From Comamonadaceae bacterium (GTDB lineage: Bacteria; Pseudomonadota; Gammaproteobacteria; Burkholderiales; Burkholderiaceae_C), in assembly GCA_947455145.1 (NCBI GenBank), contig CANGME010000022.1, forward strand, positions 1 to 48,829: a stretch of 48,829 nt of DNA. The letters are read 5' to 3'. Of the stretch, positions 26,312 through 33,290 are shown one piece after another; positions within the stretch are counted from its first letter, which is position 1, and each line of letters starts with the position of its first letter. Both the position numbers and the translations under genes were made by a program. The notes under the pieces are model-generated. The model worked only from the letters and a program-made list of their open reading frames with translations. It ran no database searches and had not been told where the DNA came from.

Positions 26312-26734
26312 ATGAGTCCATCAAACATCAAAGTCTCTCTGTTTGTCTTCGGCTTGACGCTCATTAGCGCTGCCGTTTTGGCACAGCCAAAGACTGACCT
26401 TGGAAAACGTGAGTTTGAGAACAACTGCGCGAGCTGCCACGGCGTCAGCGGCAAGGGCAATGGGGTGCTGGTCGAATTTTTAAAACGTAGCCCACCCGAT
26501 CTGACGCTTCTGGCTAAGAAGAACAACGGCATCCTTCCTATGGATCGCATGTACGAAGTGATTGAGGGGCGCAATGTACCTAGTCATGGCTCACGAGACA
26601 TGCCCATCTGGGGTCGGGACTATCGCATCAAGGATGGCGAGTACTACGGCGAGATGGTCTACGATCCAGAAGCGCTGGTGCGCGCGCGCATCCTGGCCCT
26701 GCTCGAATACATCAACCGCATTCAGGTGCGTTGA
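26312..26734 (+). CDS. Exported monoheme cytochrome c
   Basis: This is a small periplasmic class I c-type cytochrome, likely an electron carrier. The 140-residue protein has a Sec signal peptide ending near VLAQ (residues 1-25), a heme-binding motif CASCH at C39, C42 and H43, and a probable axial methionine in RDMPIWG. The start at 26312 is set by AAGGAG about 8 bases upstream and by the signal peptide. An FNR/Anr box upstream suggests use under low oxygen. It faces the minus-strand alpha/beta hydrolase gene. Partner oxidase or reductase genes are not in the window. Confidence 0.88.
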   Translation: MSPSNIKVSLFVFGLTLISAAVLAQPKTDLGKREFENNCASCHGVSGKGNGVLVEFLKRSPPDLTLLAKKNNGILPMDRMYEVIEGRNVPSHGSRDMPIWGRDYRIKDGEYYGEMVYDPEALVRARILALLEYINRIQVR

Positions 26735-26791
26735 GCCGAAACGGCGGGGCGCACGGCAGGGCTTTGGTGCTCTTCCCCTTGCCCCGCGTGT

Positions 26792-26806
26792 CAACTCGCT
26801 GAGTTG
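26792..26806. terminator. Hairpin between convergent genes
   Basis: CAACTC-GCT-GAGTTG (6-bp stem, 3-base loop) lies just after the stop of the minus-strand hydrolase gene, in the convergent gap with the cytochrome gene. There is no T-run, so termination is a weak inference. Confidence 0.3.
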
Positions 26807-26808
26807 GC

Positions 26809-27933
26809 TCACTGCAGTTTGCGCCCGCGCTCGGTCACCACCTCCAAGAACGCAGCAATCTCGCGGTTCTGCACCTCGTTCTCAGGCGCGCTGATGCCCG
26901 CGCCCGACACATGGCCCATGGGGCGCTGCGGGTTGATGGCCACATAGCGAACGTCGGCGATGTAGTGCGCGGCCTCCTTCGCCTCGTACTCGGGATTGAG
27001 CAAATCACCCGTGCCCGCCAAGATCAAGGTCTTGGCCTTGATGGCTTTCAGGGCGCGGTGGTAGTCGCCGTTAAAGCCGGGTGTCGTGCCCAGGTTGTGC
27101 TGGTCGTAGGCCCAGCTTTGATAGACCCAATCCACCGCGTCCATGCGCCGCCAGCCCGCGTCTTGCCCGCCCTTGAGGTAGGCGATGGCGTCTTGCGCAT
27201 TGGGGTAGAGCGACTCTTGATAACCCGGCGTGCGCACGATCACACCCGAGAGCCAACCCGCCCACAGCCGCATGCCCTGCTCAGGCGGCGCGCTGGCAGC
27301 GTAGTTGCCACCCAGCCAGCGCGGGTCGGCCATGATGCTTTGGCGCAGCATCTCCAGCACGCCGGTCGTCCAGGCCGGAGTGCGGCCCAGCGGGATGATG
27401 GGCACCACGCTGTCCATCATGGCCGGGTAACTGGCCGCCCATTGCAGCGCCTGCATGCCGCCCATGGACGCACCGATCACGGTCACCAGCTTCTTGATAC
27501 CAAACTTCTCGGTGATCAGCCGCTGCTGCGAGTTCACCATGTCGCGCATATTGAACTTGGGGAACTGCATGCGCGGCTGCGCGGTGCTGTTGGACGGCGA
27601 AGTGCTGAGACCATTGCCAATGGCATCGGTGCAGATGATGAAGTACTTGGCCGGGTCCAGCGCCCGCCCAGGGCCGATCAGGTAGTCAATGCGGTGGTGG
27701 TTGCCGCCAATGGCCGTGACCATCAGCACCGCGTTGGACTTGTTGGTGTTGAGCGTGCCGTGGGTGACGTAGGAGATAGCGAAGTCCTTGATCGCCTCGC
27801 CACTCTCCAGCTTCAAATCGCCCAGCGCGTGGCTTTGGTGTGGCGGGTCGTTGGGGCCGTGGGCGTAGGCTGATGCTGCGAAAGTCAGGGCGGCGAAGGC
27901 GGCGAATGCCTGTGTCAGTGTTCGGTGAATCAT
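26809..27933 (-). CDS. Exported MetX-like alpha/beta hydrolase
   Basis: The 374-residue protein resembles homoserine O-acetyltransferase (MetX) family alpha/beta-hydrolases. It has an unusual N-terminal Sec signal peptide (MIHRTLTQAF, core, cleavage near AYA-H), so it probably acts in the periplasm and not in methionine synthesis. The nucleophile is S156 in GASMGGMQALQW. The expected acid is in LAGTGDLLNP and the histidine in RPMGHVSG. The AAGGAG ribosome site supports the start. The substrate is unknown; a secreted esterase or acyltransferase is likely. Confidence 0.85.
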   Translation of the reverse strand: MIHRTLTQAFAAFAALTFAASAYAHGPNDPPHQSHALGDLKLESGEAIKDFAISYVTHGTLNTNKSNAVLMVTAIGGNHHRIDYLIGPGRALDPAKYFIICTDAIGNGLSTSPSNSTAQPRMQFPKFNMRDMVNSQQRLITEKFGIKKLVTVIGASMGGMQALQWAASYPAMMDSVVPIIPLGRTPAWTTGVLEMLRQSIMADPRWLGGNYAASAPPEQGMRLWAGWLSGVIVRTPGYQESLYPNAQDAIAYLKGGQDAGWRRMDAVDWVYQSWAYDQHNLGTTPGFNGDYHRALKAIKAKTLILAGTGDLLNPEYEAKEAAHYIADVRYVAINPQRPMGHVSGAGISAPENEVQNREIAAFLEVVTERGRKLQ

Positions 27934-28003
27934 GGGGTCTCCTTGTCATTCGTCTTGTTTCTGAACAGATTCCAGCGCCAGTATCTCGAACACATTGATC
28001 TGC

Positions 28004-28831
28004 CTACCCTGGCGTCGGGACACCACGACGCTGTAGCTCGGTTTGCACCAGCTCGTTGATGTGAATCAGAACGTCGCTCAGGCCCGACAAATCGGGGGCC
28101 TCGTCGGCAAAGTTCGCCTCTATCGTTTGCTTGAGTTGCGACATGGCGCTGAGTGCGTCGTACAGATTCAACCGCAAGCTTTGATACCAGGCCGTGGCGC
28201 TGGCGTGCATGGCCGATGTCAAATCGGCCAGCGTGACAGCCTCCTCTTCGGGCATGACGGTGGATGACATCGTGGATCGGGCCTTAATCTGTTCAAGGCG
28301 TTGCGCGGACTCCCCATCGAACAAGCTGTACTCACGCGCATGCCCGGCCTGTGTCAGGGGCTGCTGCTTGAGGGCGATCGCCACCATTTTGACGGTGTAG
28401 CGCAAGATATTGGCCCGGTGCTCACATCCGTTGTCGCTGATCTGCGGGTACAAGTTGTCCCCGTAGTTGCGCAGCAAGCCTTCGATTAGCCGCACGGCTG
28501 GGGCCACGGCAGAAAACCCGATTTGATGCACCTGCGCCTCCAGCAACCAGGCGGCCAATTGAAGGTCTTTGCTCTGGTGCAGCAAGGCATCGATGGCGGT
28601 GCGGCTTACCGTGGGCCAGTCGGCGCGTTTGAGCTGATGTACCCATGGCCCGAGTGGCAAGCTGGCGTCATCTTCTTGCTTCGCATTGCGTATGGTTTGG
28701 TACACGCTGCTTCCTTTGACGGGGTAGCCTGCGGGACTTTGGTTGTCTATCGGTTGCAACAGGGCTTCGAACGAGGTGTTCAATCGCTCGTCAAAGTAGC
28801 GACTGGATCGCTCAATGCGTTCAGTATTCAT
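28004..28831 (-). CDS. TssA/ImpA-family protein without a visible T6SS
   Basis: The 275-residue protein has an ImpA_N-type domain at about 20-135 (LLQPIDNQSPAG, QLKRADWPTVSRTAIDALL, SKDLQLAAWLLEA, YGDNLYPQ). This domain is found in TssA, the type VI secretion tail-sheath cap and priming protein. The region after about 200 is helical and lacks the longer C-terminal part of full TssA proteins. No tss, hcp or vgrG gene is near it. It may be an orphan paralogue, or belong to a T6SS elsewhere in the genome. It has its own minus-strand position behind the hydrolase gene. Confidence 0.75.
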   Translation of the reverse strand: MNTERIERSSRYFDERLNTSFEALLQPIDNQSPAGYPVKGSSVYQTIRNAKQEDDASLPLGPWVHQLKRADWPTVSRTAIDALLHQSKDLQLAAWLLEAQVHQIGFSAVAPAVRLIEGLLRNYGDNLYPQISDNGCEHRANILRYTVKMVAIALKQQPLTQAGHAREYSLFDGESAQRLEQIKARSTMSSTVMPEEEAVTLADLTSAMHASATAWYQSLRLNLYDALSAMSQLKQTIEANFADEAPDLSGLSDVLIHINELVQTELQRRGVPTPG

Positions 28832-28934
28832 GGTGAGTTTGATGCTGTGTGTAGTCGGACTCGGCGCAGTTTACAGTTCATGGTCGGCCCTGACACTCCC
28901 GCTCCATTGGAGCGCATTTAGAGCGCGCTTGGCG

Positions 28935-28963
28935 TTGTACTTTAGACCCAGTTCAACTAAAAC
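28935..28963 (+). promoter_or_regulatory. Probable promoter of the toxin-antitoxin operon
   Basis: TTGTAC (28935-28940), 17 bases, TAAAAC (28958-28963) is a fair sigma-70 match. It is followed at once by the inverted repeat GTAATT-N5-AATTAC (28967-28983), a likely autoregulatory operator just before the antitoxin start. Confidence 0.5.
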
Positions 28964-28966
28964 TTC

Positions 28967-28983
28967 GTAATTACCGCAATTAC
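28967..28983. repeat. Inverted repeat, likely TA operator
   Basis: GTAATT (28967-28972) and AATTAC (28978-28983) are perfect inverted arms around ACCGC. AbrB-type antitoxins repress their own operon through such short AT-rich palindromes; here the antitoxin DNA-binding part is encoded directly downstream. Confidence 0.45.
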
Positions 28984-28993
28984 ACAAAACGCC

Positions 28994-29156
28994 ATGCAAA
29001 CATCAGCACCCCCAGCTCAATCGCTTAATTTAAAGCTCGTCCCCATTGGCAACTCATTGGGCGTGCGCTTATCACGCCTCTTGCTCAGCAAGTACGGCAT
29101 GGAAAACATGGTCATTGCAGAGCAGCGCCGATGGTTTGGATAAGTTGGTTGGGTAG
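28994..29156 (+). pseudogene. Broken MazE/AbrB-type antitoxin gene
   Basis: The frame from ATG 28994 gives a 49-residue SpoVT/AbrB-like N-terminus (LNLKLVPIGNSLGVRLSRLL, then LSKYGMENMVIAEQ) and then a stop at 29141-29143. In another frame the next bases read ADGLDKLVG and a stop at 29154-29156, a typical C-terminal end of such antitoxins. So an internal out-of-frame deletion seems to have removed the middle and the toxin-binding part. The swapped-hairpin DNA-binding region is nearly complete. The intact toxin starts 8 bases after the original stop. Confidence 0.75.
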
Positions 29157-29163
29157 CGCTTGA

Positions 29164-29502
29164 ATGGCCAAGCTCAACATTCAGCGCCACCACCTGTACT
29201 GGGCCAATTTAGACCCCACGCAAGGCAGCGGAATCGCCAAAACGCGCCCCGTATTGGTCGTCAGCCCCGACGCGATGAACCTGGGCGTTGAAACCGTGGT
29301 GGTGTGCCCCCTCACCAGCCAGTTGCACCCGACCTGGGCGAGTCGCGTGCAGTGCGAGTGCGCGGGTAAGCCAAGTGAAATTGCGATTGATCAAATCCGC
29401 ACCGTGAGCAAACACCGCTTGCAAAAACACATTGGCAAAATTGATTCGCCCAGCGCTGCGCTGGTGCGCGAAGTCATTGGCTTGCTGTACGCGACGGCCT
29501 AG
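29164..29502 (+). CDS. MazF/PemK-family endoribonuclease toxin
   Basis: The 112-residue protein has the MazF/PemK fold. RNA cleavage is the known role in this family. Motifs are LYWANLDPTQGSGIAKTRPV (with the conserved Arg-Pro), LVVSPD, VVVCPLTS and SEIAIDQIRTVSKHRLQ. All core elements are present and there is no truncation. It would pair with the antitoxin just upstream, which is broken. The gene has no own ribosome site of quality, as expected for a translation-coupled second gene. Whether it is active without its antitoxin is the open question. Confidence 0.85.
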   Translation: MAKLNIQRHHLYWANLDPTQGSGIAKTRPVLVVSPDAMNLGVETVVVCPLTSQLHPTWASRVQCECAGKPSEIAIDQIRTVSKHRLQKHIGKIDSPSAALVREVIGLLYATA

Positions 29503-29520
29503 CAATTCAGCATCAGCACA

Positions 29521-29548
29521 AAGCCGCCTGCGACACCGCAGGCGGCTT
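29521..29548. terminator. Bidirectional terminator between toxin gene and cynS
   Basis: AAGCCGCCTGCG (29521-29532) and CGCAGGCGGCTT (29537-29548) form a perfect 12-bp stem with an ACAC loop. It separates the convergent toxin and cyanase genes. The minus-strand side ends in TTTGTG, the plus-strand side in GATC, so it is stronger for cynS. Confidence 0.75.
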
Positions 29549-29550
29549 GA

Positions 29551-29994
29551 TCAGTACTGCTTGTACGGCAAAAACTTGCCCGACAACACCACATTCACGC
29601 GGTCACCTTTAGGGTCGGCTTGGCGCTGGATGTCCATTGAAAAATCGATGGCGCTCATGATGCCGTCGCCGAATTCTTCGTGGATCAATTCTTTGATGGT
29701 GGTGCCGTAGACGCTGACGATTTCATACCAACGGTAGATCAGCGGATCGGTGGGCACGGCCGTATCGAGCGAGCCTTTATAAGGCACGACTTGAAGCCAC
29801 TTTTGCTCTTCAGCCGTCAGGCCAAAAATCTTGCCGATGATCTTGGCTTGTTTGTCGTCCAGTGTCATCTGGCCCAGGCAGGCGGCGGTGACCCACTCTT
29901 TGCTTTGGCCGACTTTTTTGGCCACCGCTTCCCACTTGATGCCTTTGGACACTTTGACGGTGATGATTTTTTCGGTGATCTCGTTGCGGTTCAT
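29551..29994 (-). CDS. cynS: Cyanase (cyanate hydratase)
   Basis: CynS turns cyanate and bicarbonate into ammonia and carbon dioxide (via carbamate), giving nitrogen and removing a toxic ion. It is 147 residues, the normal monomer length of the decamer. The catalytic triad is R88 and E91 (IYRWYEIVSVYGTT) and S114 (GDGIMSAIDF), matching R96, E99 and S122 of E. coli. The C-terminal VNVVLSGKFLPYK is typical. An AAGGAG site precedes the start. It is the last gene of the minus-strand operon with a cyanate/nitrate-type ABC importer, which strongly suggests import and hydrolysis are combined. Confidence 0.97.
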   Translation of the reverse strand: MNRNEITEKIITVKVSKGIKWEAVAKKVGQSKEWVTAACLGQMTLDDKQAKIIGKIFGLTAEEQKWLQVVPYKGSLDTAVPTDPLIYRWYEIVSVYGTTIKELIHEEFGDGIMSAIDFSMDIQRQADPKGDRVNVVLSGKFLPYKQY

Positions 29995-30088
29995 GAAAGC
30001 TCCTTGTTGCTATTGCAGTACGGTTTAGAAGGAAGGGAGAAGAAAATCTGAATGCTGAAAAATCTCAGTGCAATGGTCAGTGTGCTCA

Positions 30089-30898
30089 TCAGTGCGCTTT
30101 GGCACGCTTGACCAGAAAATCAACAATGTGGTTGCGCAGCTCGTAGTAGCCATCCAGGTGGTGCAGGTCGGCCCGCGTGCGCTGGCGCGGCAGCGGGTTG
30201 ACTACCTCTTCGGCCATGCCGCCGGGCACATAGCCCGCATCGGTCTCAGCCCCGTTGCTCATCAGCAGAATTCGGTCGGCCAGCAAAATAGCCTCGTCCA
30301 CGTCGTGGGTGATCATGAAGACGGTCTGCTGCGTTTGGCGCACGATGTTCATCAGTTCTTCTTGAATCGTGCCGCGCGTGAGCGCATCCAGCGCGCCAAA
30401 GGGCTCGTCGAGCAGCAGCATCTTGGGTTGGATCGCAAAGGCGCGCGCAATGCCCACGCGCTGCTTCATGCCGCCCGAGAGTTGCGCGGGTTTTTTGTCA
30501 ATCGCCGCGCTCAGGCCCACCATGGCCACATGCTTTTCCACCTGCTCGGTGACCTGGGCTTTGTTCCATTCTGGCCAGCGCGACTCCACAGCGAAAGCAA
30601 TGTTTTTGCGCACGCTCAGCCAGGGCATCAGCGCATGGCTCTGGAACACCACGCCGCGCTCCAAGCTGGGGCCGATGAGTTGGCGGTTGTCCATGAACAC
30701 ATGGCCTGACGACGCCGTGTCTAGACCGGCCAGCACATTGAGAATGGTGGTCTTGCCGCAGCCCGAGTGGCCGATGATGCAGACGAACTCGCCCTTGGCG
30801 ATGGTGAAGTTGACATCCGCAAACACCGGCTTGGCAGGTGCAAAGGACTTGCTCAAGCCTTCTATTTTGAGGAATCCGGGCATGGTCTCACTCAACAT
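30089..30898 (-). CDS. Cyanate/nitrate-type ABC importer, ATP-binding subunit
   Basis: This is an NrtD/CynD/SsuB-type ATPase of 269 residues that energises uptake. Walker A is GHSGCGKT (43-50), the signature is LSGGMKQR, Walker B is LLLDEPFGALDALTR, and the switch histidine is in MITHD. It overlaps the permease stop by 11 bases. A second start at 30883 (MPGFLKIEG) has GAGTGAG nearby and may be the true one. The gene order binding protein, permease, ATPase, cynS mirrors the cyanobacterial cynABD-cynS operon, so cyanate is the best guess for substrate. Nitrate or another small anion cannot be excluded. Confidence 0.9.
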   Translation of the reverse strand: MLSETMPGFLKIEGLSKSFAPAKPVFADVNFTIAKGEFVCIIGHSGCGKTTILNVLAGLDTASSGHVFMDNRQLIGPSLERGVVFQSHALMPWLSVRKNIAFAVESRWPEWNKAQVTEQVEKHVAMVGLSAAIDKKPAQLSGGMKQRVGIARAFAIQPKMLLLDEPFGALDALTRGTIQEELMNIVRQTQQTVFMITHDVDEAILLADRILLMSNGAETDAGYVPGGMAEEVVNPLPRQRTRADLHHLDGYYELRNHIVDFLVKRAKAH

Positions 30899-31748
30899 AG
30901 GTCACCTTCTTTTGCAATTGGGCAAAGCTCAGGTCTAGCAACATGCCGACGATGCCGATCACCAGAATGGCAAAGATCACATTGGTCAGCGACAGGTTGT
31001 TCCACTCGTTCCAGACAAAGTAGCCAATCCCGGTGCCACCCACCAGCATCTCCGCCGCCACGATCACCAGCCAGGCAATGCCCATAGAGATGCGCATGCC
31101 CGTCAAAATAGTGGGCGCCGCAGCGGGCAAGATCACCAAGAAGGCCCGGCGCAAAGGCTTGACCTCTAGCGTGCTGGCCACATTGAGCCACTCGCGCTTG
31201 ACCGAGGACACGCCAAACGCGGTGTTGATCAGCATGGGCCAGACCGAGCAGATGAAAATCACAAAAATGCCGGAGGCCGACGAGTCCTTGATGGTGTAGA
31301 GCGCCAGCGGCATCCAGGCCAGCGGCGAGATGGGTTTGAGCACCTGAATAAAGGGGTCTAAAGCGCGCCGCAGCAAGGGCGACATGCCAATGACAAAGCC
31401 CAGCGGTATGGCCACCAGACACGCCAGCAAAAAGCCTAGGCCCACCCGGCCCAGCGAATAGCCCAACTGAATCAAAATGCCTTTGTCGTTGGGCCCGTTG
31501 TCGTACACCGGGTTGGACAAATGCTTCCAGGCCGTTTGCCCCATTTGCACAGGCGTGGGAAAGCCCGCTTCTTTTTGCGTCTCTGGGTCTTTGCCCAGCA
31601 TCTTCAGGTACTCTGCCCGCTCCGCAGACACTGCGGGGCTGGTGCTCACTTTTTGCAGCGGTGCGGTGGCCACTTGCCAAACACCCAGAAAGACAAGCAG
31701 TATCAACACCGAGACCAGTGTGGCCTTGAAGTTCAAAGACTTGAACAT
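30888..31748 (-). CDS. Cyanate/nitrate-type ABC importer, permease subunit
   Basis: This is an NrtB/CynB-type inner-membrane permease of 286 residues with about six transmembrane segments. An N-terminal helix (LVSVLILLVFLGVWQVA) is followed by a periplasmic stretch of about 60 residues, then the binding-protein-dependent transport core from about 95. The conserved EAA-type loop is at about 185-215. It starts 5 bases after the binding-protein stop and overlaps the ATPase gene. Confidence 0.92.
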   Translation of the reverse strand: MFKSLNFKATLVSVLILLVFLGVWQVATAPLQKVSTSPAVSAERAEYLKMLGKDPETQKEAGFPTPVQMGQTAWKHLSNPVYDNGPNDKGILIQLGYSLGRVGLGFLLACLVAIPLGFVIGMSPLLRRALDPFIQVLKPISPLAWMPLALYTIKDSSASGIFVIFICSVWPMLINTAFGVSSVKREWLNVASTLEVKPLRRAFLVILPAAAPTILTGMRISMGIAWLVIVAAEMLVGGTGIGYFVWNEWNNLSLTNVIFAILVIGIVGMLLDLSFAQLQKKVTYVE

Positions 31749-31753
31749 GCCGC

Positions 31754-33157
31754 TCAGCCCATCTTGTGGATGGCAAAACTCTTCAGGTACTCATCGGGCT
31801 TGGCGGCGTCAAAGCTTTTACCCATGATGGTGAACTTGGGGTAGGCCCCCTCGGGCGCTTTCTGACCGAGTTCGGCCATGCGTTTTTTCGCATCGGTGAG
31901 CAAGAACACTTTTTCAGCGATCTGCTTGTAGTTGATGTTGTCTTTGACGTAGCCCCAGCGCTTCATTTGCGTCAACATCCAGACCGCCATCGACTGCCAC
32001 GGGATTGGGTCAAAGTCGGCCCGGTCCGGCACGGTCTGGATATTGCCCAAACCATCGGCGAAACGTCCCGTCAGCACCTGGCTCAGCACGGTCTCGGGCT
32101 GGTTCAGGTAGGCCTGGGGCGCAATCACCTTGGCGATCAGCTCGCGGTTCTTCGGGTCGCGCGCCATGGCGGAGGCGGTCAACACCGAGCGGTACAGCGC
32201 GGCAAAGGTATTGGGGTTTTTCTGGATGAACTCGGTGGAGGTGCCAAAAGCACAGCAGGGGTGACCGCTCCACAAGTCCTTGGTCAAGAGGTGCAGAAAC
32301 CCGATTTCTTCATAGACGGCGCGCTGGTTGAAAGGGTCAGGGCCGAGGTAGCCGTCGATATTGCCCGCGCGCAAATTGGCCACCATTTCGGGCGGTGGTA
32401 CGACGCGGATCTGGATGTCGGTGTCGGGGTTCAAACCATGCTCGGCCACGTAGTAGCGCAACAAGAAGTTGTGCATGCTGAACTCAAAGGGCACGGCAAA
32501 TTTGAAGCCTTTCCACAGCTTGGGGTCGCGCTTGTCTTTGTGCTTGTTGGCCAGTGTAATGGCCTGCCCATTGGTGTTCTGGATGGTGGCCACGTTCATC
32601 GCCACCGGGTTGGAGCCCACGCCCATTGACATGACCAAGGGCATGGGTGAGAGGAAATGCGTGGCGTCGTATTCCTTGTTGATCATCTTGTCGCGGATCA
32701 AGGCCCAGCCTGCCGTCTTCACCACCTCTACATTCAAGCCCTGCTGTTTGTAGAAGCCCAACGGGTGCGCCATGATCAGCGGCGTGGCGCAAGTGATTGG
32801 GATGAAACCAATCTTGAGGTCTTTCTTCTCCAGTGCATTCTTGTCCTGAGCCATGGCCTGCAAGCTGGTGATAGGTAGCACGCTTGAGATGGCGGCCATG
32901 GCCGTGCCCTTGCCCACTGCGCGCAGAAAACGACGGCGCAACTCGTCTTGCGGGAAGATGGCTTTGACCAAGCTGGCTTCAATGAAGGCGTTGGAATACG
33001 CCTCGAACTCGCTGGTGAGGCTGCGGCGCTTGAGCTCGGTGGTGGCAGTGCTTGCACTCTGTTCTTTTTGGTGCTCGGCCACGGTGTGGTTCTTGCCACA
33101 GCTGCATTGCAGCATCAGGGGGCGGTCGGCATCGTAGGGATCAAAGTACGCGGTCAT
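31754..33157 (-). CDS. Cyanate/nitrate-type ABC substrate-binding protein, Tat-exported with N-terminal CxC extension
   Basis: This is a periplasmic binding protein of the NrtA/CynA/SsuA group, 467 residues. The mature part (from about 104) starts KKDLKIGFIPITCATPLI and includes FLSPMPLVMSMGVG and YLGPDPFNQRAV. The export signal is unusual: a twin-arginine motif RRRFLRAVG at 74-82 with the hydrophobic stretch after it lies some 70 residues into the protein, preceded by an extension holding QCSCGKNH (C18, C20, H24), a possible metal or redox site. The start at 33157 has AAAGGTGAAG upstream; an earlier ATG at 33190 would add 11 residues. A sigma-54-type promoter precedes it. Confidence 0.9.
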   Translation of the reverse strand: MTAYFDPYDADRPLMLQCSCGKNHTVAEHQKEQSASTATTELKRRSLTSEFEAYSNAFIEASLVKAIFPQDELRRRFLRAVGKGTAMAAISSVLPITSLQAMAQDKNALEKKDLKIGFIPITCATPLIMAHPLGFYKQQGLNVEVVKTAGWALIRDKMINKEYDATHFLSPMPLVMSMGVGSNPVAMNVATIQNTNGQAITLANKHKDKRDPKLWKGFKFAVPFEFSMHNFLLRYYVAEHGLNPDTDIQIRVVPPPEMVANLRAGNIDGYLGPDPFNQRAVYEEIGFLHLLTKDLWSGHPCCAFGTSTEFIQKNPNTFAALYRSVLTASAMARDPKNRELIAKVIAPQAYLNQPETVLSQVLTGRFADGLGNIQTVPDRADFDPIPWQSMAVWMLTQMKRWGYVKDNINYKQIAEKVFLLTDAKKRMAELGQKAPEGAYPKFTIMGKSFDAAKPDEYLKSFAIHKMG

Positions 33158-33190
33158 GACTTCACCTTTCGGAGTTAATGTCATGCACAT

Positions 33191-33206
33191 TGCAAGGCGC
33201 GGGCCA
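33191..33206 (-). promoter_or_regulatory. Sigma-54 (RpoN) promoter of the cyanate operon
   Basis: On the minus strand TGGCCC (33206-33201), five bases and TTGCA (33195-33191) match TGGCAC-N5-TTGCA with one mismatch, and the GG and GC doublets are exactly 10 bases apart. Transcription would start about 25 bases before the binding-protein ATG at 33157. It points to nitrogen-status control, for example through NtrC or another activator. Confidence 0.75.
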
Positions 33207-33262
33207 ACTTGTGCCCAAGCGCGGCCTGTTCGCTCAATTGGCCCCAGCGCGCACCACAGAGC

Positions 33263-33278
33263 GTAGGGCCAGCCCTAC
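33263..33278. promoter_or_regulatory. Inverted repeat, possible regulator site upstream of the cyanate operon
   Basis: GTAGGGC-CA-GCCCTAC is a perfect 7-2-7 palindrome located about 60 bases upstream of the sigma-54 promoter and 12 bases past the end of the response-regulator gene. The spacing is right for an activator or for a LuxR-type regulator dimer. A stem-loop at the response-regulator transcript end is the alternative; no T-run follows. Confidence 0.45.
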
Positions 33279-33290
33279 AAAAATCCGACT

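Noticed and set aside
26911-27873. A 320-codon open frame on the plus strand opposite the MetX-like hydrolase
   Set aside because: Arg/His/Val-rich translation without family motifs, antisense to a clear gene with signal peptide and catalytic motifs; it is a GC-rich shadow frame.
30892-31776. A 294-codon open frame on the minus strand in another frame over the permease gene
   Set aside because: The permease frame has the membrane helices and the transport motif; the other frame has none.
31766-32629. A 287-codon open frame on the plus strand opposite the substrate-binding protein gene
   Set aside because: Shadow of the binding-protein gene; no ribosome site and no recognisable domain.
33263-33278. 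The 7-2-7 palindrome as a classic NarL site
   Set aside because: NarL heptamers read TACYYMT on the outside in the opposite orientation; here the arms read GTAGGGC, so only a generic regulator site is claimed.
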